Assembly (NCBI RefSeq): GCF_000805455.1
Contig: NZ_JSUS01000012.1
Location: 186,001 to 250,000 of the forward strand
DNA length: 64,000 bases
Source: Acinetobacter sp. A47
GTDB lineage: Bacteria; Pseudomonadota; Gammaproteobacteria; Pseudomonadales; Moraxellaceae
Direction of reading: 5' to 3'
This document shows, one piece after another, positions 1 to 8,440 of this stretch. The notes below the pieces were generated by a model. It made no database searches and was not told the DNA's origin. It saw nothing but the letters and a program-made list of their open reading frames with translations. The first letter of the stretch is position 1. Each line of letters begins with the position of its first letter. Made by a program: the position numbers and the translations under genes.

Positions 1-9
1 AGGTAAAGG

Positions 10-1305
10 ATGACCGATTTATTTGATTTAGAACATATATGGCATCCCTATACTTCGATGTTAAATCCACTGCCAACTTTTAAAGTGAAACGTGCCTATG
101 GTGCAACCATCGAACTGGAAGATGGTCGGACTCTGGTGGATGGCATGTCGTCATGGTGGTGTGCGATTCACGGGTATAACCATCCCGAACTGAACCAGGC
201 GGTTGCAGATCAATTACAGAACATGGCACATATCATGTTTGGCGGTCTGACGCACGCACCGGCAATTGAATTGGGCAAACTCTTATTAAAAATTACGCCA
301 CCGGGCCTGGACAAGATTTTCTATGCCGATTCAGGTTCTGTTGCTGTAGAAGTGGCCTTAAAAATGGCCGTGCAATATTGGACTGCATTAAACCAACCCG
401 AGAAAACCAATTTTATTACTACCCGTTCTGGCTATCATGGCGATACCTGGAATGCGATGTCGGTGTGTGATCCGGTGACTGGCATGCATCAGATTTTTGG
501 TACCAGTTTACCCAATCGCATTTTCGTACCTGCGCCACAAAGTCGCTTTGACGGAGAATGGAATCCTGAGGATATTCAGCAACTCAGGCAACAGTTTGAA
601 CAGCATCATCACAGTATTGCAGCCCTGATTATCGAGCCAGTTGTACAAGGTGCAGGCGGCATGCGTTTTTATCATCCTGAATATTTGCGTCAGGCCAAAG
701 CATTGTGTGAACAGTACAACGTGCTGTTGATCTTTGATGAGATTGCCACCGGCTTTGGCCGCACAGGTAAAATGTTTGCTTGGGAACATGCACAGGTTGA
801 ACCCGATATCATGTGTATGGGTAAGGGCTTAACAGGCGGATATATGACTTTGTCTGCAACCTTAACCACCAAACAGGTGGCTGAAACCATTAGTCGAGGG
901 GAAGCAGGCGTATTTATGCATGGCCCAACCTTTATGGCGAATCCCTTGGCCTGCGCAGTTGCTTTAAGAAGTACTCAATTATTGCTGGAACAGGACTGGC
1001 AAGCCAATATTCAACGGATTGAAAAGATTCTGGCTGAACAATTAACAGGTTTGGCACAGCTTGACCACGTTGCGGATGTACGGGTTTTAGGGGCGATTGG
1101 CGTGGTTGAACTGACCCGCAATGTAGATATGAAAACTCTACAGCAACAGTTTGTGGAGCGTGGTATCTGGGTGCGGCCATTTGGGAAACTGGTCTATGTC
1201 ATGCCGCCGTATGTGATTACGGATGATGAGTTAAATTACTTGTTAACGCACCTGATTGAAGTCGTCAAAGAAATGCCGGGAGTGAGTGCGGATGTCCTTG
1301 CTTGA
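10..1305 (+). CDS. bioA: Adenosylmethionine-8-amino-7-oxononanoate aminotransferase (BioA)
   Basis: This cytosolic PLP enzyme makes 7,8-diaminopelargonate from 8-amino-7-oxononanoate, using S-adenosylmethionine as amino donor. The 431-residue length matches the family. Visible class III aminotransferase marks are the N-terminal [14 protein letters not shown] (140-147), [12 protein letters not shown] (242-253) and the PLP lysine in MGKGLTGG (Lys272). The start codon follows an AGGTAAAGG stretch that begins at base 1, so the promoter lies outside the window. Its 3' end overlaps bioF, which points to translational coupling in a bioAFC-x-D operon. No bioB is present in the window. Confidence 0.97.
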   Translation: MTDLFDLEHIWHPYTSMLNPLPTFKVKRAYGATIELEDGRTLVDGMSSWWCAIHGYNHPELNQAVADQLQNMAHIMFGGLTHAPAIELGKLLLKITPPGLDKIFYADSGSVAVEVALKMAVQYWTALNQPEKTNFITTRSGYHGDTWNAMSVCDPVTGMHQIFGTSLPNRIFVPAPQSRFDGEWNPEDIQQLRQQFEQHHHSIAALIIEPVVQGAGGMRFYHPEYLRQAKALCEQYNVLLIFDEIATGFGRTGKMFAWEHAQVEPDIMCMGKGLTGGYMTLSATLTTKQVAETISRGEAGVFMHGPTFMANPLACAVALRSTQLLLEQDWQANIQRIEKILAEQLTGLAQLDHVADVRVLGAIGVVELTRNVDMKTLQQQFVERGIWVRPFGKLVYVMPPYVITDDELNYLLTHLIEVVKEMPGVSADVLA

Positions 1306-2446
1306 TCATTATGCCGGGCAGCTTGACCAGCTCAAACAACAGGGTAATTTCCGTCAATTCACCTCAAATCGGCAGCAGGGGAAATGGATCACCATCCAGG
1401 ATCGAACCATGTTGAATCTGGCCTCCAATGACTATTTGGGCCTTGCCGCTGATTTACATTTAAGAGAAGAATTTCTTGATACTTTAAACATCGAACGGGC
1501 GCTCTTTAGTTCATCTTCGTCACGCTTACTCACAGGTAATTTTGCTGAATATGAACAATTTGAAAATAGCCTAAGCAAAGCTTTTGGTCGTGCTGCCTTA
1601 TTATTCAACAGTGGCTACCACATGAATATCGGTATCTTGCCAGCCTTGTGTGATAGCAAGACCATGATTCTGGCTGATAAACTGGTGCATGCCAGTATGA
1701 TTGATGGCATTCGTCTATCGACTGCTCAATATGTACGTTATCGACATAATGATTTGCAGCATCTGGAACAGTTATTGCAAAAGTATCATCAAGATGAGCA
1801 AGTTGAACGCATTATTGTAGTGACCGAAAGTATTTTTAGTATGGATGGCGACGAGACGGATTTAGCCGCTTTGGCGCAGTTAAAACAGCGTTTTGTCAAA
1901 ACCATGTTGTATGTCGATGAAGCACATGCGATTGGCGTGCGGGGTGAACACGGTCTGGGCTGTGCCGAACAATATGGGGTAATGGATCAGATTGATTTTC
2001 TGGTAGGGACTTTTGGCAAAGCGATTGCTTCAGTCGGTGGTTATATCATTTGTGATTCGATTATCCGTGACTATCTGATCAATAAAATGCGCCCACTGAT
2101 TTTTAGTACGGCGTTACCACCAATCTCGATGGCGTGGTCAGATTTCATATTTAATAAAGTATTGAGTATGCAACAGCAGCGTCAGCACTTGGCTGAGATG
2201 AGCAAGTATTTACAACAGGCGGTGATCGCAAAAGGATTCTCCAGTCCTTCCAGCAGTCATATCATTCCGGTTATTGTGGGGGAAAGCCAAGCTGCGATTG
2301 AAAAAGCGCGCCATGTACAACAACAGGGCTTGTATGCCATGCCGGTACGCCCACCAACAGTGCCACAGAATAGTTCACGCCTACGCATTTCTTTAACCTC
2401 TTTGGTACAAAAAAACGAATTGGAGCAATTGGTGGAGTGTCTGTGA
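1292..2446 (+). CDS. bioF: 8-amino-7-oxononanoate synthase (BioF)
   Basis: BioF condenses pimeloyl-ACP with L-alanine to give 8-amino-7-oxononanoate, the first step of biotin ring assembly. The alpha-oxoamine synthase fold is clear: NDYLGL (46-51), SRLLTGN, the cofactor segment [14 protein letters not shown] and the PLP lysine in GTFGKA (Lys243). I chose ATG 1292, giving 384 residues. An in-frame GTG lies six bases upstream. The start is inside the end of bioA (14-base overlap), so the two are probably translated together. The next gene, bioC, starts on its stop codon. Confidence 0.96.
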   Translation: MSLLDHYAGQLDQLKQQGNFRQFTSNRQQGKWITIQDRTMLNLASNDYLGLAADLHLREEFLDTLNIERALFSSSSSRLLTGNFAEYEQFENSLSKAFGRAALLFNSGYHMNIGILPALCDSKTMILADKLVHASMIDGIRLSTAQYVRYRHNDLQHLEQLLQKYHQDEQVERIIVVTESIFSMDGDETDLAALAQLKQRFVKTMLYVDEAHAIGVRGEHGLGCAEQYGVMDQIDFLVGTFGKAIASVGGYIICDSIIRDYLINKMRPLIFSTALPPISMAWSDFIFNKVLSMQQQRQHLAEMSKYLQQAVIAKGFSSPSSSHIIPVIVGESQAAIEKARHVQQQGLYAMPVRPPTVPQNSSRLRISLTSLVQKNELEQLVECL

Positions 2447-3216
2447 GCATCAATAAAGCACTGGTTGCGCAACGTTTTGCCAAAGCAGGGCACAGCTATG
2501 TCGAGCATGCGGTGGTACAGAAACAGATTAGTGCGCAATTGTTTGACTATCTGAAAGCCTATTATCCGCACAGCTTGGGTTCAGTGCTCGAGATTGGTTG
2601 CGGTTCGGGCAATCTCACTCATTTGTTTCAGTCCCATTTTCAGGTTGAACAGCTGTTTTTAAATGACTTATATGCAGATGTGGAGCAGTATTTTCCAAGC
2701 GACGACAAGATCAATTGGTTGATCGGTGATATTGAGCAACTGGTGTTACCGCAATGTTTGGATGCCGTCATTTCCAGTTCTGCCTTGCAATGGATGACGG
2801 ATCTACCTGCATTATTGCAACGGATTCATCAGGCGTTAAACCCTCATGGATATTTCGGTTTTTCTACCTTTGGGCCAGATAATCTTACTGAAATCAAACA
2901 ACTGACAGGACAGGGATTAACTTATATTGATCACGACGTTTTGCAACAGCAGCTTGAACAACAAGGTTTTGAAGTGTTGTTCATCGAGCAAGAACTGCAG
3001 CAGGTGTATTTTGATCATCCCAAATCGGTATTGCAGCATTTGAAAGCAACTGGGGTAACTGCAACAGCAAAGTCACATCGCTGGACCAAGCAATCCTTGC
3101 AGCAGTTTTATGCAGATTATCAACAATTTCGTGATGAGCAGGGATTTTGCCTGACTTATCATCCGGTATATGTGATTGCACGTAGAGCAGCGTCATTTAC
3201 AGTGGGGACTGATTAG
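2443..3216 (+). CDS. bioC: Malonyl-ACP O-methyltransferase (BioC)
   Basis: BioC methylates malonyl-ACP so that the fatty acid synthase can elongate it to pimeloyl-ACP methyl ester, the disguised biotin precursor. The class I SAM-binding motif VLEIGCGSGNLT is near residue 50 and SSALQWMTDLP follows the second half of the fold. The likely start is GTG 2443, overlapping the bioF stop as GTGA; an alternative GTG lies at 2437. The length of 257 residues is normal. The methyl-ester hydrolase (BioH or a substitute) is not next to it, so it must be encoded elsewhere. Confidence 0.92.
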   Translation: MSINKALVAQRFAKAGHSYVEHAVVQKQISAQLFDYLKAYYPHSLGSVLEIGCGSGNLTHLFQSHFQVEQLFLNDLYADVEQYFPSDDKINWLIGDIEQLVLPQCLDAVISSSALQWMTDLPALLQRIHQALNPHGYFGFSTFGPDNLTEIKQLTGQGLTYIDHDVLQQQLEQQGFEVLFIEQELQQVYFDHPKSVLQHLKATGVTATAKSHRWTKQSLQQFYADYQQFRDEQGFCLTYHPVYVIARRAASFTVGTD

Positions 3217-3220
3217 GAAG

Positions 3221-3724
3221 ATGTCAGATCGGTTAACACCCAGAAAGAATATCGTGCATGGTTATTTTGCATTAACCCTAAGTTTAATTTTTCTAATGTT
3301 TTCTGCTTTTCTCTGGGCGTTGGTTTGCCTGATTTTGGGTGTTTTACTGATTGGCTTGGGATATGTCCGGGTTTGGAAAAAAGATCAAATCCCCAATCCT
3401 GTTGTAGAAGTGACCGTCTTATTGATGATTTTATGTTCTTTTTGGTCAGCTGGCTGGATAACAGATTATATAAAACAAAATGCGCCGCACAAGACCATGT
3501 GTGGCTGGGCTAAAAATATTAAAAAGCCAGGGCGGGGTAGTGGTCAGTTTACACTGGTAAATGAACAGAATCGTCAAATTTTCCCTTATACCGATCAGAT
3601 ACAAGATGATTCAGGCAATCAGGTCTGTATTGAATATTCTTTAGATCAGCGTTTCAGTGATTATCCTTACATTCATGATATTTATCCCATGAGTTTGACC
3701 ACTCAGGGAAAGGAAAGTAAATGA
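3221..3724 (+). CDS. Small membrane protein inside the biotin operon, unknown function
   Basis: I do not recognise this 167-residue protein. It starts at ATG 3221 behind AGGAAG, only four bases after bioC, and its stop overlaps the bioD start (ATGA at 3721), so it is translated as part of the biotin operon. Residues about 13-50 are strongly hydrophobic and probably form two membrane segments, and residues 60-80 form another. The C-terminal 85 residues look soluble, with the pattern [16 protein letters not shown] and several aromatic residues. A role in biotin metabolism is only suggested by position. It may simply be a passenger. Confidence 0.8.
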   Translation: MSDRLTPRKNIVHGYFALTLSLIFLMFSAFLWALVCLILGVLLIGLGYVRVWKKDQIPNPVVEVTVLLMILCSFWSAGWITDYIKQNAPHKTMCGWAKNIKKPGRGSGQFTLVNEQNRQIFPYTDQIQDDSGNQVCIEYSLDQRFSDYPYIHDIYPMSLTTQGKESK

Positions 3725-4359
3725 GTCATATTTATTTTGTTAGCGGCATTGATACCGAAATTGGTAAAACCTATGCCACAGGCTATCTTGCCAAGCTCTG
3801 GACTGCCCAAGGACAACGTGTCATTACCCAGAAATTGGTGCAGACGGGCAATATCGATATTTCGGAAGATATTGAAAAGCATCGTGAAATCATGGGTTGT
3901 GGCTGGTTTCAGGAAGACCATGACAAGCTGACCATGCCAGAAATTTTTAGTTATCCGGCATCACCGCATTTGGCGACACGTCTGGATGGACGCGAGCTTG
4001 ATTTTGCCAAGATTGAAGCTGCTACCCAAGAACTGGCTCAGCGTTTTGATGTGGTGTTGCTAGAAGGTGCAGGTGGTTTGATGGTGCCATTAACCACAGA
4101 GCTGCTCACCATCGATTATATTATGCAGCATCAATTTCCTGTGATTCTGGTGACTTCGGGACGTTTGGGCAGTATTAATCATACGTTATTAAGTTTAGAG
4201 GCATTAAAGCAGCGTGGTTTGAGTTTGCATGCTTTAGTCTATAACTTAAAGGATGAGTCGAAAGATCCGGTGATTTCTAAAGATACCGCTGATTATTTAA
4301 AAGCTTATCTGGCAAAGCATTTTCCTGATTCGCAATGGATTGAGTTGGAAAAATTCTAG
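3721..4359 (+). CDS. bioD: Dethiobiotin synthetase (BioD)
   Basis: BioD closes the ureido ring of dethiobiotin from 7,8-diaminopelargonate, CO2 and ATP. The P-loop GIDTEIGKT (residues 9-17) and the second signature [12 protein letters not shown] are intact, and 212 residues is close to the usual size. The ATG overlaps the stop of the preceding membrane-protein gene by four bases. This is the last gene of the biotin cluster. A convergent gene follows after 26 bases, with no clear intrinsic terminator between them. Confidence 0.95.
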   Translation: MSHIYFVSGIDTEIGKTYATGYLAKLWTAQGQRVITQKLVQTGNIDISEDIEKHREIMGCGWFQEDHDKLTMPEIFSYPASPHLATRLDGRELDFAKIEAATQELAQRFDVVLLEGAGGLMVPLTTELLTIDYIMQHQFPVILVTSGRLGSINHTLLSLEALKQRGLSLHALVYNLKDESKDPVISKDTADYLKAYLAKHFPDSQWIELEKF

Positions 4360-4385
4360 TCCTATGGACTCATTTGTTCAGGTTG

Positions 4386-5483
4386 CTATTGCTGTAGATT
4401 TTCTAGTATACGTTGTGCCAAAGAAACTTCATGATCATAGGCTGGTTTATCCAAGGGCTTAGCTAATTTAATCTGTGGGGGAATACCAAGGCGATCGACA
4501 TCCTTAATACCTAAATTGGTATAAGTTGCAGTGTAAGCCAAATAGATTTTATTTGAGGGGGTCAACTTCTCAAGTATATTGGATGCAGCAATAGCACCAT
4601 AAGTATTCTGTCCCATAGTAATGACTTTGGGGTTTTGTCTGACGGTTAATATGAATTGTTCACATGAGCTGCCACATTCTGAACCGGTTAAGATCATTAC
4701 CCTTTTGGGTTGGGCCAAAGCCTCTTGTTGGCTAATGGTTTGCTTGACTTCATCTGCATTAAACAGGCTAACCCAACTCCAAAGGTTTGCTTGCATTTTT
4801 GCAATGATTTCATCAATTCTTTTATTATTTGCACTAATGTTTAATAATGTTTTATAAATCGCCCATGCTTTTATATTTTCTGGTGTTGAAAATATTTTTG
4901 GAGTTTTGAGCCAATATTTATACTGGCCCAGTAATTGGAGTAAGGGATAATAGTTTGTGTCATTGCCACCATCACCTTCTCGTATATCAATAATAATATA
5001 GGGAGAACTACGAATATTGTCCTGATTATTATAAATGACAGATTCTAGTTGTTCTTTAATACCTTCTCGAAAAGAGGTAACTTTGATATACGTTGTTAAA
5101 TCAGATAATTGTTGGGTTTCAATCAGTTTTTTGTCTGAGGTTAAATCTGGTTGTATATGGAAATCATGAAATACTGATTTATCAGATGCCGAAAGATGTC
5201 CTTTACGTATTGTGCGTAAAAAAGGTTTGATGATCTCGATACAGTCATGAACAGAGTGAACTTGAGTAATTTTACTTTGTTGTATTTTCAGTATTTTGTT
5301 GACTTTTTCTGGATACTCCGTCCACTGATCTGCATTGATACCTGCATCATTTTTCAATAAAAAATCTGCGATAAAATTAAAATCCTGTTGGCATTGCTGA
5401 TTGTTGAACGAAGTCTCAGCTACTGCCGATTTTGACAGGCCACAACAGGTAATCAGCATTAAAGTAATAACAAGTTTTTTCAT
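4386..5483 (-). CDS. Secreted S41-family peptidase-like protein
   Basis: This 365-residue protein starts with a Sec signal peptide (about 1-22, ending SAVAETS). The C-terminal half resembles the S41 tail-specific protease fold: the strand IIIDIREGDGG (163-173), the candidate nucleophile region GSSCEQF around Ser272, then GQNTYGAIAA. In Prc/CtpA enzymes the last motif carries the general-base lysine (GEPTFGK), but here that position is alanine. The protein may therefore use a different S41 subfamily mechanism or be inactive. There is no PDZ domain that I can see. Several stretches are more AT-rich than its neighbours. It is a single gene, convergent with bioD. Substrate unknown. Confidence 0.7.
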   Translation of the reverse strand: MKKLVITLMLITCCGLSKSAVAETSFNNQQCQQDFNFIADFLLKNDAGINADQWTEYPEKVNKILKIQQSKITQVHSVHDCIEIIKPFLRTIRKGHLSASDKSVFHDFHIQPDLTSDKKLIETQQLSDLTTYIKVTSFREGIKEQLESVIYNNQDNIRSSPYIIIDIREGDGGNDTNYYPLLQLLGQYKYWLKTPKIFSTPENIKAWAIYKTLLNISANNKRIDEIIAKMQANLWSWVSLFNADEVKQTISQQEALAQPKRVMILTGSECGSSCEQFILTVRQNPKVITMGQNTYGAIAASNILEKLTPSNKIYLAYTATYTNLGIKDVDRLGIPPQIKLAKPLDKPAYDHEVSLAQRILENLQQ

Positions 5484-5793
5484 GGATTATTAAGTGAATG
5501 AATAGTAAAAATTATATTTAGTAAATGCTTGATTAGCTAAACCATCTTGATATGCTTTTATTTATAAGCGGGGTGATTTAATAAATGTTAATATAATGTC
5601 ACATAATAAGCGTGAAAATGCAAGATATAAGTCGTGTGTTTTATAGGTTAAAATGTTTGATGGATATTATATGTTGAGATAAGTATTATGCTGTTAAAAT
5701 GATTTTAAGTTGCATAGCATAAAAAAAGCCAACAAGCGAACTTGTTAGCGCAGGAGTAAACTTATTATTAGTTTAATTTCTTGTTGTTATTGT
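5484..5793. other. AT-rich intergenic region upstream of the S41-like gene
   Basis: This 310-base, AT-rich gap separates the S41-like gene from the end of the exbD cluster, both on the minus strand. It should hold the promoter of the S41-like gene and holds the terminator of the tonB-exbBDD unit (see 5720-5749). I see no ORF or RNA gene in it that I can support. Confidence 0.6.
5720..5749 (-). terminator. Intrinsic terminator after exbD2
   Basis: Read on the minus strand, GCTAACAAG and CTTGTTGGC form a stem around a three-base loop and are followed by seven T. It ends the tonB-exbB-exbD-exbD transcript. Confidence 0.75.
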
Positions 5794-6213
5794 CTAGTGA
5801 TTACTGACGATGCCAATTTTGGTGACATTGCTCTGTTGAGCTAAAGCCATCACCATCGCAATATGTTTGTATTCCGCCTGTGCATCGGGCTTAAACTTGA
5901 TTTGATCCTGATCAGCTTTTTTAGCAACCGATTCAAATAAAACTTTCAGTGCCTGACGGTCTGCAACCGGCTGATCGTTCCAGAAAATATGTCCTTGTGC
6001 ATCAACCCGCAGATTGATGGTCTCAGGTGGTTTCTGGTCCGTTGGCGGTGGTGGCGTACCATTTGGCAAATTAATGTTAATGGCATTGTTTGGAATCGGG
6101 ATAGTGATAATAAACATAATCAACAGCACCAGCATGACATCAATCAGAGGTGTCATGTTGACGTCGAGCATCACATCATCTTCATCACTTTTCGGGCCGA
6201 CATTCATACCCAT
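5794..6213 (-). CDS. exbD: Biopolymer transport protein ExbD (second copy)
   Basis: ExbD is the inner-membrane partner of ExbB that couples the proton gradient to TonB. The protein has 139 residues: a short cytoplasmic N-terminus, one membrane helix (about 21-41) with the essential aspartate in TPLIDVMLVLL (Asp25), and a periplasmic domain. It is the last gene of a tonB-exbB-exbD-exbD cluster and lies 15 bases after the other ExbD. The two copies are clearly different in sequence but share the same layout, so both may enter the same motor or serve different tasks. Confidence 0.92.
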   Translation of the reverse strand: MGMNVGPKSDEDDVMLDVNMTPLIDVMLVLLIMFIITIPIPNNAININLPNGTPPPPTDQKPPETINLRVDAQGHIFWNDQPVADRQALKVLFESVAKKADQDQIKFKPDAQAEYKHIAMVMALAQQSNVTKIGIVSNH

Positions 6214-6228
6214 ATCTGATCCCTCCTG

Positions 6229-6657
6229 TTAGGGTGCTGTCGCAGGTGGGGTGGTGACAAAGGCGATTTTGCCAATCCCTGCTTGCTGGGTTGTACTGAT
6301 AACCTGATCAATTGCCTGATAGTGTGTCAGTTGATCGCCACGGATATGAACCTCGGGCTGTGGGCGTTTTTGTGCTTCAACCTGTAACCGTGCCAGCAAG
6401 GTTTCCTTATTGGCAACATGTTGTTCATTCCAGAAAATATCGCCGTTTTTATTGACTGAAAGCTGGATATTTTGTGGCGTGGTGGCATAAGGCGTATTTT
6501 TTTCTTCAGGCAGTTTTACCGGAACCGTGTGTGTAACCACTGGTACTGTGATTAAGAAGATAATCAGCAGTACCAGCATGATGTCGACCAGCGGCGTCGT
6601 ATTAATCGTACCGATGACGTCATCGTCATTTTGATCTGAATTGATCATCATGCCCAT
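6229..6657 (-). CDS. exbD: Biopolymer transport protein ExbD (first copy)
   Basis: This 142-residue ExbD has an acidic N-terminus, a membrane helix at about 20-42 with the proton-channel aspartate in TPLVDIMLVLL (Asp25), and a periplasmic domain rich in polar residues. It lies 11 bases after exbB, so the genes are co-transcribed and probably coupled. Two consecutive ExbD genes are known from some other TonB clusters, for example in Xanthomonas, where the second is needed only for certain substrates. Whether that holds here cannot be read from sequence. Confidence 0.92.
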   Translation of the reverse strand: MGMMINSDQNDDDVIGTINTTPLVDIMLVLLIIFLITVPVVTHTVPVKLPEEKNTPYATTPQNIQLSVNKNGDIFWNEQHVANKETLLARLQVEAQKRPQPEVHIRGDQLTHYQAIDQVISTTQQAGIGKIAFVTTPPATAP

Positions 6658-6668
6658 AATGCTATTCC

Positions 6669-7544
6669 TTATTTAGAATCACGGTTCGGGTGATTGCTGT
6701 TTAGATCCCCGCTCAGGAGTACAGCGTGCAGGTCTGAGCCAAAAGAACGGACATTGTCCATCACGGCTTTATTGCGGCGGGTTAACCAGTTGTAGCCCAG
6801 TACAGCCGGGACTGCGACTGCAAGACCGATGGCTGTCATGATCAAGGCTTCACCGACAGGGCCTGCCACTTTATCAATCGATGCCTGACCTGAAATGCCA
6901 ATCGCGGTAAGGGCATGATAAATCCCCCAGACGGTTCCAAATAAGCCAACAAATGGTGCAGTTGACCCCACGGTGGCAAGGAAGGCGAGGCCATTGCTCA
7001 GATGGCTTTGTACTTTTTCAATGGCACGCTGGATAGAAATGGTGACCCAGGTATTGAAGTCGATCCGTTCTAATAAGGTGCCATCATGATGCTGGGTTGA
7101 ACGAATGCCTTTTTCTGCGATGTAGCGATAACTGCTATTGGAATTGAGACTTGCCGCGGCGCTATTGAGCGATTCTGCTTCCCAGAAATTACGCTCGGCT
7201 TCTGTACCGTGGCGCTTGATTTTACTTTGCTGGAATAATTTCGACAGAATGATGTACCACGTGCCAATCGACATCAGCACCAAAATAAACAAGGTCGATT
7301 TGGCGACCAGATCACCTTCGTGCCAGAGTGCTTCCAGACCGTAAGGGTTATGGACTTTTTCAGTTGTTGCAGGCAGAGGCGGTGGTGTAGGCGTTGCCTG
7401 TGTGGTTGCCTCTGTGCTGACCGAAGTAACTGCCGTGGTTGGCGTGGTTTCATCGGCCCACACGGTGGTTACAGGCAGGAGTGTGCTTCCTGCAATCAGG
7501 CCAATTGCTGCGATTCGGGAAATATGTTTTGTTGTCTTGTTCAT
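6669..7544 (-). CDS. exbB: Biopolymer transport protein ExbB with N-terminal extension
   Basis: ExbB is the MotA/TolQ-like pentameric proton-channel subunit of the TonB motor. I chose ATG 7544 behind GGAGAATTTAAAC, giving 291 residues. Residues 1-30 look like a signal sequence (ending VWADE), followed by a Thr/Pro/Ala-rich periplasmic linker to about 65, then the usual three membrane helices. The conserved block ATVGSTAPFVGLFGTVWGI and the helix LIMTAIGLAVAVPAVLGYN are present. The extended N-terminus resembles ExbB of Pseudomonas type rather than the shorter E. coli form. Confidence 0.92.
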   Translation of the reverse strand: MNKTTKHISRIAAIGLIAGSTLLPVTTVWADETTPTTAVTSVSTEATTQATPTPPPLPATTEKVHNPYGLEALWHEGDLVAKSTLFILVLMSIGTWYIILSKLFQQSKIKRHGTEAERNFWEAESLNSAAASLNSNSSYRYIAEKGIRSTQHHDGTLLERIDFNTWVTISIQRAIEKVQSHLSNGLAFLATVGSTAPFVGLFGTVWGIYHALTAIGISGQASIDKVAGPVGEALIMTAIGLAVAVPAVLGYNWLTRRNKAVMDNVRSFGSDLHAVLLSGDLNSNHPNRDSK

Positions 7545-7583
7545 GTTTAAATTCTCCAAAAATTGGTTTTGCAATATATTTGA

Positions 7584-8303
7584 TCAGGAAAGCGTGAATG
7601 GATATTCGATCTCGTACCATTCCTGCTGTGGTACGCCGTCCTTCATGGCAGGTTTAAACGTACACAGGCTATAGGCCTTGATCGCTGCTTTATCCAGACT
7701 TTTGCTACCGCTTGATTTTTTGACCTTGGAATCGATGACTTTGCCTGAGCCATCCACCAAGACACGAATCCGTACCGTACCTTCTTCTTCATTCATCAGG
7801 GCTTCACGCGGGTATTCCGGCTTCTGGCATCCGGCTTCACCTTCTGAAACGCCACGCGAAATACCTGCTGGCTTGGCCGGTGCTGCAGGTGCAGCGGGAG
7901 CCGCCGCGGGTGCAGCTGCAACCGGGCTCGGGCTAGGTGCTGCTGGTGCAGGTGTGGGTGTCGCAACTGCGGTCGGGGCGGGTTGTGCAGGTGCTGGTTT
8001 TTGTACCGGCGCAGCTTTTTCTACCTGTTTGGGGGGATCAGGCATTTTTGCCACTTTCTCTACCATTTTCGGTGGTTCAGGTGGTTTTTCTTTGGGTTTG
8101 GGTTCCTCTGGTTTGGGCGGAGGAGGTGGTTTGATGTCCTGAATAATCTGTAGTTCGACAGGCTTATCGACAGGCTTGCTCAAGTCCGGCGCTAAACTGG
8201 TCATCAGAATATAGGCGATAACGAGATGTAGAAATAACACCAGACCAATGCCGACCAGACGTTTGGCAGGTTGATTTTCACTCTCAGAAAAGGGGATGCC
8301 CAT
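7584..8303 (-). CDS. tonB: TonB energy-transducing protein
   Basis: TonB spans the periplasm and passes energy from ExbBD to outer-membrane receptors. I chose ATG 8303, preceded by AGGAG at good spacing, giving 239 residues. There is one N-terminal membrane helix (about 17-37), a Pro/Lys/Glu-rich stretch, an Ala/Pro-rich stretch (about 85-150), and a C-terminal TonB domain with GCQKPEYPREAL and EGTVRIRVLVDGSGKV. It leads a tonB-exbB-exbD-exbD set and lies directly downstream of a TonB-dependent receptor on the same strand, which suggests a dedicated pairing. Confidence 0.93.
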   Translation of the reverse strand: MGIPFSESENQPAKRLVGIGLVLFLHLVIAYILMTSLAPDLSKPVDKPVELQIIQDIKPPPPPKPEEPKPKEKPPEPPKMVEKVAKMPDPPKQVEKAAPVQKPAPAQPAPTAVATPTPAPAAPSPSPVAAAPAAAPAAPAAPAKPAGISRGVSEGEAGCQKPEYPREALMNEEEGTVRIRVLVDGSGKVIDSKVKKSSGSKSLDKAAIKAYSLCTFKPAMKDGVPQQEWYEIEYPFTLS

Positions 8304-8396
8304 AATTTCTCCTGAAATTGTAATCATGCATTCATCGCAATGAAGAAACAGAAAACCGTTATTAAATTTTTCTGATGAATCAGAGGATTACGGTGA

Positions 8397-8432
8397 ACCA
8401 CTACGACAGGAAATCAATCTGGCCGTAGTGGT
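8397..8432 (-). terminator. Hairpin between receptor gene and tonB
   Basis: The perfect nine-base inverted repeat ACCACTACG / CGTAGTGGT, with an 18-base loop, lies just after the receptor stop codon and before tonB. There is no strong T-run after it, so it may be an mRNA-stability element or a weak, factor-assisted terminator that separates receptor and tonB expression. Confidence 0.4.
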
Positions 8433-8440
8433 GAAACGCT

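Noticed and set aside
7678..8142. Gly/Ala-rich plus-strand frame opposite tonB
   Set aside because: It is the antisense of the Pro/Ala-rich linker of TonB, which gives artificial Gly/Ala repeats. No ribosome-binding site.
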